A stretch of DNA of 64,000 nucleotides from Hibiscus mutabilis (taxonomy: Eukaryota; Streptophyta; Magnoliopsida; Malvales; Malvaceae), in NCBI GenBank assembly GCA_019671005.1, contig CM033745.1:31213526-31277525 (forward strand), in the 5' to 3' direction. Below the pieces are notes generated by a model. That model was given only the letters and a program-made list of their open reading frames with translations, was not told the origin of the DNA and did not search any database. Shown in pieces: positions 26,764-38,744 of the stretch (its first letter is position 1; every line of letters begins with the position of its first letter). Made by a program: the position numbers and the translations under genes.

Positions 26764-27611
26764 CATGAATGCTATTAGGCAGATTCATCCCAAAGCCTTT
26801 AACGGACATCATTTCATCCTTGTGGTCATTGATTACTTCACCAAATGGGTGGAAGCAACTTCTTATGCCAATGTCACAAGATCAGCAGTCTGCATGTTTT
26901 TGAAGAAAGATATTATTTGTCGATATGGGTTGCCAGAAAAAAGTTATTACTGGTAAAGCCGCCAATTTCAATGATAAGGTAATAGCAGAAGTGTGTGAGC
27001 AGTTCAAAATTATGCACCACAATTCTTTGACTTACCGCCCTAAGATGAATAGGGCAGTGGAGGTAGCAAACAAAAATATCAAGAAAATTATATTAAAGAC
27101 GACAGAGACTTACAAAGATTGGCATGAGAAGTTATCATGTGCACTGAACGTGTATCAAACTTTGGTACGAACTTCAACTAGGGCAACACCTTACTCTTTG
27201 GTCTATGGGACAGAAGCAGTACTACCTATTGAAGTTGAAATTCCATCTCTCTAAGTTTTTTCCGAAGTGAAACTGGATGAAGCAAATTGGGTACAGTCTA
27301 GGTTTGATCAGCTGAATCTCATTGAAGAAAAAAGGCTGAAGACCATTTTCCACAGTCAAATATACTAGAAAAGAATGAAGTGGGTACATGATAAGAAAGT
27401 TCGGCCCATAGAATTCTGAGAGGGAGATCTTGTGTTGGAAAATATCTTGCAAATACATCGAGATGATCGTGGAAAATGGATGCCTAACTGGGAGGGACCT
27501 TATGTTGTCAAAAAGGCCTTTTCTGGAAGAGCATTGATTCTAACTGAGATGGATGGAAGAGATTTGCATAAACCAGTGAACTCTGATTTCGTCAAGAAAT
27601 ATTATATTTGA
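26764..27611 (+). pseudogene. Tat element integrase, core and C-terminal part (plus orientation)
   Basis: The frame opens with MNAIRQIHPKAFNGH and DYFTKWVEA, typical of Tat/Ogre integrase cores, but without the zinc finger, which is at 46457-46800 on the other strand. A frameshift in the A-run near 26938 is followed by VITGK where relatives have an S-D-N motif, so the second catalytic Asp is lost. The third catalytic residue is present (AVEVANKN). The C-terminal domain is clear (REGDLVL-like segment, GKWMPNWEGPYVVKKAF, PVNSDFVKKYY) with stops near 27254, 27367 and 27418. The domain ends at a TGA, 27609-27611. Confidence 0.85.
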
Positions 27612-27639
27612 AGAATAGAAAAAAGAGAAAAGAAAAAGT

Positions 27640-28580
27640 GGAGTGAAAACCCGAAAAGGGAGCTTCGCGAAATGAAAATCTCTATGGTGAAAACCCAAAA
27701 GGGTTCCATAGATATCAATCAAAAAAAGAAAAAAAAAAAAAAATAAAAGGGGGTTCAAGATGAAAATTTGCAAAGGGCGTCTTGAAACCAAAGGTGGATA
27801 TGGGTTGGAAACTCATAAAGGATGGCTCAAATATGTTGAGATTAGGCATCCGGCAATTAAAACCTCTCAGACACCTAGTATTTTGGGAGGGATTTCATGT
27901 CTGTAAATATCTTGACAACGTTGAAGTTTGTTGGACAAAGGCTCAGGCTCAGAACTATATTCGATCGATAGGGTTGTTGAATCCTTCATGCTATGGATGC
28001 CCGAGGATTTGACTTTGTTTCTTGATTTTGTTGTTTCAGTTTTCCATGAACTTTTCAAATCTCATTGTACCTTTGCTTATAAGCCTTAATAAAATTCATG
28101 AATTTTCCTCCGAGCTTTCTTTATTTTTTCTAAAGCATCATGCAAGTAAGCTAGTATAATTCATTGAAAAACATATGATTTCTAGGTATTACCATGTTTT
28201 GAAGGATTGCAGGGAGCTTTAGCACTCTAGGTTATTGAATAGGTGTGTATAAAGAAAAGATAGAGTAGAATGTTGGCCAGCAAAAGCAAAGAAATGAAAT
28301 GCCTTAATCAAGTCATACCTGAATCAAGTTATACCTGAACAAGTTAGAAGCAAAGATAGAAAAAGAGTGAAAGCGTAGAAAGAAAAAAGAAAGGTGAAAA
28401 CCCGAAAAGGTACCAAAAAAAAGAAAAGAAAAGAGAAAGAAAATAGAAAAAAAATAAAAACCAAGGTGAAAACCTGAAAGGGCGCCTTGAGAAAAAGAGA
28501 AAAGTAAAAAACAAAGTGAAAATCTAAAATGACGTTTTTAGAAAAACAATCTAAAGTGAGAACCTAAGAAGGCGTTTTAG
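27640..28580 (+). repeat. Dispersed GTGAAAACCCGAAAAGGG motif copies in the Tat 3' UTR
   Basis: At least six copies of a motif of about 18 bases (GTGAAAACC, then AAAGGGC or variants) at about 27645, 27688, 28397, 28463, 28516 and 28555, separated by A-rich purine stretches. They lie after the integrase stop, so this is the 3' UTR of the Tat element. Confidence 0.75.
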
Positions 28581-28769
28581 ATCAAAAAGCTAGAAACGTA
28601 AGGAGAAAGGTCTTAAGGGTCAATCCCGAGTGTGAGATGAACTAACAATGGTTTCCCAAAAAGCAGGAGCTGTTCGATTAATCCCAATGAGCCATGGTTC
28701 ATGCATCATATAGCAAACTAGGGTCATACTAACCCTCATCAAAGCATTATTAATCTGTTTTGATAGGAA

Positions 28770-29260
28770 TTTAGCAAAGAATTTGGAGTTCCTGCCTAGC
28801 AAAGAATTTAGAGTTCCTAATGAGAAGAACTCGTCCAGCAAAGAATGAAGAACTCCTAATGAAAATAGTTCACCCCAGAGTTCCTAATGAGAAGAACTCA
28901 CCCAAGGAAGAAAGAAGAGCACCTAATGAGAAGAGTTTGCCCTTTTGAAGAATGAGGAAGTTCCTAATGAGAAGAGCTTGCTTATTTGACGCCTTTACAG
29001 AGAGGTGGATTAGCAAAAGAATAAGGAATGAAGAATTACATAATAAGAAGAACAACTTCAAACCTCAGAAAATGAAGAATTTCAAAAAGCAATTCCAAAC
29101 CTTGGAAGATGAAGAATTTCATAACTAGACAAACAACTTCAGATAGTACGGTTTGGTAGAAGATTGAAGAATTTCATAATGAGAAGAACAACTTCAAACT
29201 CTATGGTTTGGCAGAAGATTGAAGAATTTCATAATTAGAAGAACAAATTCAATCTTTGGA
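28770..29260 (+). repeat. Imperfect tandem repeats in the Tat 3' UTR
   Basis: Two repeat families follow each other. One has a unit of about 40-50 bases around TTCCTAATGAGAAGAACTC (about 28790-28985, five or six copies). The second has a unit of about 60 bases around GAAGAATTTCATAATGAGAAG and AACAACTTCAAAC (about 29030-29255, about four copies). Tandem repeats before the 3' LTR are known in Tat/Ogre elements. Confidence 0.75.
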
Positions 29261-29325
29261 GTCAGATGATCCGGGTAAAATTTGTGTCTTTGCAGTCTTT
29301 GCCCTATTCCTATTCCACATCAATG

Positions 29326-29341
29326 AGCAAAGAGGGGCAAC
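29326..29341 (+). other. Polypurine tract of the Tat element
   Basis: GCAAAGAGGGGCAAC directly before the LTR start TGTAAAACCCG at 29342. Confidence 0.7.
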
Positions 29342-30482
29342 TGTAAAACCCGATTTTTACCCGGGTACCTATATATATATTTCTCTTAGTAAATAATAAA
29401 TAAATGAAAACTTTATAAAATCCATGATATTCAATAAAACAGTCCAAAAGTCCATTTTATAATGTCCATATACAAAACCCAATTACATCATAAATACCCC
29501 AAAGACCATAATTCAAAACCTAGCCCAGTTACATAAGTTTCCTGCTCAAATCTACCTAAAATCGGGCAAAAGGCCCAAAAGAAACACACTTGTGTTTCTT
29601 TAGCCCGCCAAAAGAGCCACGTGTTAGCCTGGGAGTGGTTGATTTCCCCTTCACACGAATTAAGCTCTCTGGTGACGTCAGCTTCGTCAGCACTATAAAA
29701 GGGAGATAGAGAAAACATCATATAATAATTAGACAATTAATGGTAGCCATTAATTGAGGAGAGAGGAGAATTCAAATGGACTACTGGGAAAACCAAAGAG
29801 TTGCCCAGAACACAAAAAGCTCGTTGTAGAAGATAACTGGTCCTTCACCGGAACTCATTTTACACACTGAGAAGGTAAATTCCTTCTTCCTTATTCATTT
29901 TCTGCAAATAAACATGAAATAAAAGTTAGATTTAATTCCTAAAGCTAGAACACAGTAGCAAAATGTGTCAAAACTTAAGAAAAGATTAGATCTACAGGAG
30001 CGATGAAAGTTGAAAGGTCTTATCTTGGTTGATTATCTTGTTCAGAGGTCATCGGAGTTTGTGTGACACGGTCGGAATGTTTCTTAATGGTGAAGTTAAA
30101 AATGGTAGGTTTATGTTTGTTTTCGAGTATTCAGGCTTAGGAAATGGGTGAAGATGGTAGGATTATGTTGAATTTGGGTATATTTAGGGTTTAAGAAGAA
30201 AAAATCAAAAGAAATTAGTTTTTTTATATTTAGGGTTCTGACGTTAAGGTCAAAAATTGCCTTACGACCGCTGGCCAGAACCAGGTGGTGGTCGGAGGTT
30301 GCAGAGGTAACTGAAGTAGTAAAGAGGATGACCGGAGATGGTGGCCGGTGGTGGTCGACACCACCTATGGCTGTCGACAAACAGTTCAGGGTTGATTTAG
30401 GAAAGTGGTTTTGGATTGAAGGAGAAAAGTTGAAGAATGTTGTTTGAGTTTTAGGAAAGAGGTGAAGTTTGATCTTGAAAAA
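29342..30482 (+). mobile_element. Tat element, first partial LTR (proximal part, plus orientation)
   Basis: Collinear, in reverse, with 58550 down to about 57395 of the 5' LTR. Starts TGTAAAACCCGATTTTTACC. It breaks off at 30482 within AAAAACAT and jumps back to LTR-start sequence. Contains a TATA box at 29694-29700. Confidence 0.8.
29673..29700 (+). promoter_or_regulatory. Tat LTR core promoter: TGACGTCA and TATA box
   Basis: CTATAAAAGGGAG-type TATA box (TATAAAA at 29694-29700), with the palindrome TGACGTCA at 29673-29680, a known binding core of plant bZIP factors. The TATA box is kept in the other LTR copies (30782-30788 plus; 58206-58212 minus), but TGACGTCA is not. The promoter role is inferred from position and sequence. 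Confidence 0.55.
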
Positions 30483-30906
30483 CATAAATAAATAAAAACT
30501 TTATAAAGTCTATGATATTCAATAAAACAGTCCAAAATTCCATTTTATAATGTCCATATACAAAACCCAATTACATCATAAATACCCCAAAGACCATAAT
30601 TCAAAACCAAGCCTAGTTACATAAGTTTCCTGCTCAAATCTACCTAAAATCGGGCAAAAGGCCCAAAATAAACACACATGTGTTTCTTTATCCCGCCAAA
30701 AGAGCCATATGTTAGCCTGGGAGTGGTTGATTTCCCCTTCACGTGGATTAAGCTCTCTGGTGGCATCAGGTTCGTCAACACTATAAAAGGGAGAGAGAAA
30801 ATTCATCAAATAATAATTAGAGAATTAATGGCAGTCATTAATTGAGGAGAGAGGAGAATTTGAAGGGCCTACTGGTAAATTCGAAGAGTTTCGTAGAACA
30901 TAAATA
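30483..30906 (+). mobile_element. Tat element, second partial LTR start (plus orientation)
   Basis: Repeats the LTR segment AAATAAAAACTTTATAAAGTC onward, already present from about 29402. It runs to CATAAATAGCTCA at about 30906, where inverted B LTR sequence begins. It lacks the first 60 bases or so of the LTR. Confidence 0.75.
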
Positions 30907-31656
30907 GCTCATTTTTACTAGTTTAGCCATTTCACAAACATACCAAGAACCCTATTTAACCTTTAGTCATTATTAAACCATTATACAAAAATCAAAAGGC
31001 ACAAACATGATATGTCCAAACCATATGCCACCTTACTAGGAGTTCAAAAAAACATACGCATACATGGGTTTGATGAGAGTGACTTGCAACCGCAACTACA
31101 TGATCAAGGCTCAGATTGCTTCAAGGTCCTGAAATGCATGAGACACACAAATTTTAGGCTTACATAGCCTAGTGGGGTAGTCATAACGAATGCACAATAA
31201 ACTTATCAAATACATGAATGAAATATAGGCATGCTCAGTTAACAATTTACATAGAATCAATCGTATAAGATTGTATTCGTCCAGTATACATGATTTCATG
31301 AAGCAAATATGAATCATATAAACATATTATTCCTTTGGACATGTAACCAATGGATACACGGATTCCCCTATACACCACACATATCAAAAATAGGTCGTAG
31401 CCTTGAGCCATAGCTCTGGATAGTCCCTTACACAATCCATCCTTATTTAACCACACATATAGGTCATAGCCCCAGACCGTAGTCCAATCCCTTACTTGGT
31501 GAGCTCGAATAACCCTATGGCATGTCAATTGTATCCAATGTTCACAAATGTACAAGTTCGCATATCATCATAAATCTTACCTTTGTTGCCCTTAGGTCAT
31601 AACATAACGGAAATGAAATTGAGCCTTAGCTCCACGTATCATAGCATAAACATATC

Positions 31657-31661
31657 ATATC
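31657..31661. repeat. Target-site duplication of element C, left copy (ATATC)
   Basis: ATATC precedes the LTR start TGTAACACCCC at 31662; exact partner at 45175-45179. Confidence 0.9.
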
Positions 31662-34140
31662 TGTAACACCCCAAAATCCAGCCTAGTCGTAATTGGGTTC
31701 CCGCGATCAAAAACCCTATACCAAAAATGTCCAAATATAGTATTGATGCTGACCACAAGGTCAATTGTATTGGTATTGGACTCTAGTTGAGTCGAATTAT
31801 TGTTTAAGGATCTTATTGGAAGTATTTGAAACCTTTTAGTTGCTAAATTATTGAAATTGGAAGTTTAGGGGTAAAAGTATAAGGAAATGAGAGTTGAGGG
31901 AATAATCTTGCAATTAGATCCTCCTCAACTATAAATCCCATACGTGGGATAACTAGGAGAGATTTCTTCATTGAAAGGAAAGCTCCCAATTAAAAATCAA
32001 GTGAATATCTAGAATTGGAAAACTTACCCAAAATTACTCTAAGCAAGCACCTCACCAAGCTATCGTCTACTACCTAAGCAAGCACCTCCATTGAGATTGA
32101 TTTCAAGCTTGACTTTTCTTCGATTTATTGTTATTGAATCATTGCAAGTGATCGGGTAAGCTATAATCCCCAAACAACCATTGAATTACATGGATATATC
32201 AAGCTTAATAACAAGCTAGGGTTTGGCCATCCATGGAGTTTGATAGCTAATAGCTATTTAAGCCTCGATATTGATTTTGATATTGTTATATTAATTTCGG
32301 TATCGTAATATTTAATCTAACTGGATCCTATTGTTTTTACCTAGCTCAAGAAGTTGGTAGAGATCATCCACTGTCACCAACAAAAGCTAGGAACAAGGGG
32401 ATTGCTATCCTGGAGCCTTGAAAGCTTCAGATTGTCGAGGTGAGTGTAGTCGGAGTCTTGGGATTAAGCTAGGTGCCTTTCCTGGCTTCATCATTAATAG
32501 AATTGGCATTGCTAACTCCTTTGTTAAGGATTATTGCATCGAATCATTTATCGGACATCATGGAAAGTATTGGTAAGTTATCGCATCGAGTATTGAGCAT
32601 TGTCAATGCCATCGTCATTGTTATTGAACATCATACATAGCTATTATGTAACATTGATATTGAATTATTGCTTATTGATAAAGCTATCTAATATATTGAA
32701 TATTTTCATTGCTATTGAACACTGATCATTGATATTGTCACTGGACCTTGGATTTGAAGGACATTTGATACAATTGGCATGCCATAGAATTTAAGAACTC
32801 AGTGTATGGGAGGACTACGATCCTAGGGTAACGACCTATATTGATTTGTCGAGGTGGAGGGATGTGTTGTGATATTGGTCATATTGGTGAGGCGAAGGGA
32901 CTAGACCATTCATTGATTTGGCGAGGCGCAGGAATTCACGTATCCATTATTCGGAAACTATCCAAGGGTTATTGATGAATTAAGGATTCATTATTATTGA
33001 ATATGTTCATTGCACTGTTTCTGTTGATCTATTGCATTGTCATTATTAAGTTATAAATTGGAGTGCATTACCTTGATATCATGTTTCAATTGTGACAATC
33101 TCACTAGGCAATTTATGCCTAATGTATTGCATCTCATCCATTTCAGGTTAAGAGATTTACCATTGGAGATTGGAGGAGTTGAAGCGTTGGACAAGTCACT
33201 AGCAAGCTAAAGTAATGTATATCGAACCTATGAACTCCTAGTAGGGTGGCAAATTACCTAGAACAGTCATATATGGCTCCTTTGATGTGTATATTTTGTG
33301 CTTGTGGGATGTTAGTGCACAAGGCTTAAAATGAACTTTTCATATCGCTTAAAAAGGACTAAAAGTGCATATTTGGCTGTAAAAGGTGAAAACATAGTAA
33401 ATGGATTCAAATCAACACAAAATTTGGCATGCTAGTAGTTTATAATGTTTAAAACTTACTGGAAAAATTTCATTGCATTTGGACCTTGGTTGATAGGTTA
33501 AATCGAATAAAAACCAGTAAAAATCTGTCATTACAGGGTAAGGCGTATCGATACGACCTTGCATAATTGGTCAAGTCAATGAAGGTTAACAAAGGGCGTA
33601 TCGGTACGGCCTAGGCGTATCGGTGCGGATTTTGGCTACTGAAATTTCGGTGTAAAAATGGTATCGATATGGGGTTAAAGCATATCGATATTAAGTCGAC
33701 ATGGTCAACTAGTATCGGTACGACCCTCAACCATATCGATACAGTCCTATTACCTTTGAATCTGGAATTTGGGAATTAGGTTTAGCGTATCGATACGGCC
33801 ACAAGGGTATCGGTACGGTGGCTTTCATTTCTGTAAAAAGTTAAAGAACCCAGTTTTGTATTGTTTACAGAATGATCACTGATTATTTCATGGCTTAATT
33901 GAATGGGAAAACAAACTCTAATCAACTTGAAAATTTACATGGCCATTGTTCGTATAATGAATTTCATCTTAGTAAGATTAGTTTTAGGAAAGGTCCACTA
34001 AAATAATGAAATTACGTTTTAGTCCCTAAAATCGTTAAAAGATTAATTGGTCTTAATTGGGTAATCATAGACTCGTAATAGATTAATTGGAATTTTATAT
34101 TGCTTTGTTGGGCCTACTATCATCGCTTATTGTATGGAAT
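31662..34140 (+). mobile_element. 5' LTR of element C, lacking its last 75 bases or so
   Basis: Starts TGTAACACCCCAAAATCC. It matches the 3' LTR until TTATTGTATGGAAT near 34140. The 3' LTR continues from there to its GGGGTGCTACA end, but here gag sequence follows at once. It also lacks about 230 bases of ATTG-rich sequence present at about 39720-39960 in the 3' LTR. No genes inside. Confidence 0.85.
33541..33820. repeat. CGTATCGATACG palindrome cluster in the C 5' LTR
   Basis: About nine perfect or variant copies (CGTATCGATACG, CGTATCGGTACG) within 280 bases. The corresponding 3' LTR cluster is at about 44480-44777. Confidence 0.75.
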
Positions 34141-35210
34141 ACCGAACGCACCTAATTCCCTACCTCAACATGGTGAGCCAGTAGTGCCTGATGCACAGGC
34201 AGAATGTTATTGGAACATGGCTGACATGTTCAAGCAATTCATGGCATCTATGAGGGTCGAGATGGTGGTGCAACCAACCCCACCAGTTGTCTAATATGCC
34301 CGAGCCCCTATCGATAAGCTGGCCTCACTCCGGGCATACACTTTTACCGGTAAAGATGATGATAATCCTGAGGTTGCCGAGTACTGGCTGGACAACATGT
34401 TGAGTATTTTGAATAAGCAATTGCAGTGTTCCGATGAACACAAGTTGGAGTGCGCTCTTGGATTGTTAGTCAATGAAACACTTTAGTGGTGGGAGACCAC
34501 TATTCTCGTTGTTCCTGAAGAATCAGTCACTTGGGAGTTCTTTCTTCAAGAATTTCGAAAGAAGTACATTAGCGAGTATTATCTCACAGAAAGACGCAGC
34601 ATCTTCTTTCACCTGAAGCAATGCAGTCGACCTATTGAGTAGTACATTCATGATTTCTGCAAGTACTACCGTTATGGTGCAGAGTACATCAAGAAGGAAG
34701 AAAACAAGTGCATGATGTTTATTGTTGGACTTAGTGATGAATTACGCCCTATGTTTACTGCCTTGGGGATCATCGATTTCCAATATCTTGTGAACCGAGT
34801 TAAGGCCACTGAAGCTGCATAGAAGACCTTGAGATCAGGTGGAACTAACAAGACCAAAAAGAGGTTTATGGAAGATTCCTGACCTCCTAGGTAGAATAAA
34901 AAGATCAAGAACCAAGGCCCCAAACAAAATGTGTATTTCCAACCTTCCTATTCTGGGAATATCAAGAAACCTCAAACGGTGACTTAGTCTTTTGCCAAGA
35001 CGGCCTCAGTTGACAACACTGGAGGCTTTAATCGAAATACACATAATCTAGTTTGCAATTACTACCAGAAATGACATCCAACAAATCAGTGTCATAAGAA
35101 GACTTGAGCATGCTTCTATTATGGTGAACAGGGTTATTTCATTCGTGATTGTCCCTTGGGTGCAACCAAGACTATGGCTACACCGACAAGTGTTGCAACC
35201 CCTACTCAGT
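34140..35210 (+). pseudogene. Element C gag, 5'-truncated and broken
   Basis: Begins abruptly after the truncated 5' LTR, without leader or start codon. Recognisable capsid segments: DKLASLRAYTFTG, EYWLDNMLSILNKQL, TWEFFLQEFRKKYISEYY, YIHDFCKYY. Stops interrupt it near 34293, 34484, 34640, 34820 and 34881. The zinc knuckle at about 35107-35150 reads CFYYGEQGYFIRDC: its second cysteine and its histidine are both tyrosine, as expected from single transitions. Frame and order match gag of A and B. Confidence 0.82.
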
Positions 35211-35314
35211 CCTTCCAAGGTAAGGGGTCAAGAGAAGGTTTGTCAGGAGCTACAAGAAGACCTAGTGGCTTTGGCAAGGCACCGAGTAAGCAATAATCCA
35301 AGACTCCTGCTCGA

Positions 35315-38300
35315 ATGTATCATGTGAGGAGCATGGAGGAGGAAGATGAGCCTGATGTCATTGCAGGTATCATTGAACTATATCCATATTCCTTATATGC
35401 ATTGATAGACCCTAGCTCTACTCATTCTTTTATAAGTACTAAACTGGTCAAGAAGTATGGAATGACTAGTGAACCTATAGCATCGAGAATCTCTGTAACT
35501 AGTCCACTGGTGATTGTGTCACCATAAACTTTGTATGTAAGAATTGTCCTATGGTGATTCAAGGGATTCCTTTTGTGGCCAACTTGTTGGCTCTACCGAA
35601 TCATGAGTTTGATGTCATACTGGGTCTAGATTGGCTTAGTGAGCATCAAGCATGGGTGGATTGTAATAAAAGAAGATTGTATCTCCGAGGCCTTGGCAAG
35701 GAGAGCATTGTGTTGATGAGTTCAAGAAATCCTTCCTTGTATGCTTTGACAATTGAAGGTAAAGATGGGCCTTAGTTATCGGATGTTTATGTTGTGTGTG
35801 AGTTTCCTGATGTCTTTCCGATGAAATCTCAGGTTTACCTCTAACCTCTGAGGTTAAATTTAGCATCGACGTGCAACTTGGATCTGCTCAAGCATCCATT
35901 GCAACATATCGTATGGCAACCATTGAGCTGAAGAAGTTGAAAGTTCAAATTCAAGATTTGCTTGATAAAGGTTTCATTCGACCGAGTTCTTCGCCCTGGG
36001 GAGCTCTGCTTCTCTTTATGAAGAAAAAAGATGGTTCCATGAGACTATGTATTGATTATCGACAGTTGAACAAGGTGACCATCAAGAAAAAATACCCATT
36101 GCCAAGGATTGTTAACCTATTCGATCAGCTCAAGGATGCCACTGTGTTTTCCAAGATCGACTTAAGTTTTGGCTATTATCAAATGAGAGTTAAAGAATGT
36201 GATGTGCCCAAAACTGCCTTTCATACGAGATACGGTCACTACGAATTCTTGGTGATGCCATTTGGGCTAACCAATGCACCGGCATCTTTCATTGACCCAA
36301 TGAATCGAGTTTTTAGACCCTATCTCGACAAATTTTTGGTGGTGTTCATTGATGATATCCTAATATATTCCAAAGATGTAGCGGAGCATCGTGATCATCT
36401 TCGCATTGTGCTTCAAACCCTCCATGAGAAGAAATTGTTTCTAAGTTCTCAAAATATGAGTTCTGGCTTACTGAAGTTGCCTTTCTTGGGCACGTTATAT
36501 CGGCTTTGGGCATCCAAGTGGACCTGAAGAAGATTCAAGCCATTCTTGATTGGCCTCCACCGAAAAATGTTGGCGAGGTAAGAAGTTTTCTTGTTCTTGT
36601 TGGCTATTATAGAAGATTCGTCAAGGGATTTTCTATGATAGCGGCCCCTCTGACTAAGTTATTGAGAAAGAAAACTCCATTTTTTTGGACTGCGGATCAA
36701 CAAAGGAGCTTCGATCAACTAAAACAAGTTTTGACTCATGCACCAGTTCTAGTCCAACCCGAGTCAGGTAAGGACTATACAGTTTACAGTGATGCATCGC
36801 ATCTTGGGCTAGGATGTGTATTGATGCAAGAAGGCAAGGTCATTACATATGCATCGAGACAGCTCAAGCCACACTAGATCAATTATCCTACTCATGATCT
36901 AGCGTTGGCTGCAGTTGTCTTTGCATTGAAAATTATGAGACATTATCTCTACGGGAAGAAATGTTACCTCTTTATCGATCACAAAAGTCTCAAATATCTC
37001 TTAACTCAAAAGTAGTTGAATCTTCGACAATGGAGATGGATGGAACTCCTTAAGGATTATGACCTTGTCATTGTCTATCATCCGGGCAAGGCCAATGTGG
37101 TAGCTGATGCACTCAGCCGCAAACCTCTGCTTGGTAAGTATTGTTATTGATCCTCAAGTTTAATGTAATGATTTGTGCATTGACTCGTTACCAGTTCTTG
37201 TGTTGTAGCTCCTCAAGCTATCAATGCTCACTTCCGTCTTAGGAAGCATCTCTGCTTTGTAGCTGAACTTCAAGTTCAGTCTACCATTACATCGAGGATT
37301 CAAACATTGCAAAGACATGATTCTAAACTTCAAGCCATCATTTCCAAGCTGGAAGATAACCCTGATTTCAGATTGAATTCTGAAGGACTTATGTTTTCGT
37401 GACCAGGTCTGTGTACTTGATGATGAACCTTTTCGCACTGATATCCTCAAGGAAGCTCATTCGAGCTCTTTCTCTATTCACCCTGGGTCAGTGAAGATGT
37501 ACAAGGACCTACGGGAGCATTATTGGTGGTCGGGCATGAAACAAGCCATAGTTGAGTTCGTATCTAAGTGCCACACATGTCAGCGTGTTAAGGCTGAACA
37601 TCATGTCCCTACCGGATTATTGCAACCTATCGATCTGCCACAATGGAAGTAGGAGAAGATCACTATAGACTTCGTTAGTGGTCTGACTTTGACTCCTACT
37701 AGACATGATGCCATCTGGGTCATTGTGGATCATTTTACTAAGTCAGCACATTTTTTATTGGTTCGAATAGACTACGGTCTTCCCAAGCTGGCTGACTTGT
37801 ATATCAAGGAAGTCATTCGATTCTATGGATTACCTTAGTCTATCATATCCGATCCAGATCCCCGATTTGCACCTCAGTTCTGAAAGTCATTGCAATGAGC
37901 TCTAGGAACCAGAGTTAATCTTAGTACTGCCTTTCACCATTAGTCTGATGGCCAATCAGAAAGGGTAATACAGGTCTTGGAGGACATGCTACGAGCATGT
38001 ATTATTGATTTTGGTGGATCATGGGAGAAATCTCTACCCTCATTGAATTTGCATACAACAATAGATATCAAGCTTCTATTAAGATGGCTTCGTATGAGGC
38101 ATTGTATAGAAGGTGTTGTCGAACTCCCTTATCTTGGTCTAAGCTTGGTGAAGGCAAGATGTTGGGCCTTTATTTACTTTAGGAAACTGAAGAACAAGTT
38201 GCCATTATGCATGACCGTTTGAAAGCAACCTTTGACCGAAAGAAGGCCTATGCTGATCTTAAGCGTAGGGATATTCAATATGAAGTTGGTGAAAAAACCT

Positions 38301-38700
38301 TCCTCAAGGTTTCACCATGGAAGAAGGTTCTGAGGTTTGGTAAGAAAGGGAAATCAAGTCCCCGATTTATTAGCCCTTTTGAGATTACTGGAAAAGTTGG
38401 CTTTGTGGCTTATCGTTTATTGTTGCCCTCAAAAATGAGTAAAATCCATTATGTATTTCATGTATCCATGCTTTGGAAGTATCGTTATGATCCCTTGCAC
38501 ATCATTGAGCCTGAATCTGTAGAAATTCAATCCAACTTATCCTATGAAGAATAACCAGTTCAAATTCTTGCAGGGGAAGTCAAAAGACATCGCAACAAGA
38601 CTATTCCATTTGTTAAAGTGCTCTGGAAGATCCATACCGCTAAGGAAGCAACATGGGAGCTATAAGAGACAATGCAGAGGCAATATCCTCATCTCTTCAA
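35315..38700 (+). pseudogene. Element C pol (protease to chromodomain), broken
   Basis: The protease at 35330-35775 has D-P-S in place of D-S-G (Asp at 35408). RT at 35871-36527 is the longest open piece and has FIDDIL. A frameshift near 36450 moves to the RNase H frame (36506 on), where the catalytic Glu of the LELAA motif is Ala (LALAA). Stops lie at 36875 and about 37014. Integrase: zinc finger with HTCQ at about 37570, core with IDFVSGL and SDPDPRF, stops near 37648, 37837, 37880 and 37941. Chromodomain-type tail at 38540-38700 with two stops. A polypurine tract follows. Confidence 0.87.
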
Positions 38701-38730
38701 TCCAGGTAAAAAGTCAGGGACGAATTTTTC

Positions 38731-38744
38731 TTAAGGGGGAGAGT
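38731..38744 (+). other. Polypurine tract of element C
   Basis: TTAAGGGGGAGAGT directly before the 3' LTR start TGTAACACCCC at 38745. Confidence 0.8.
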
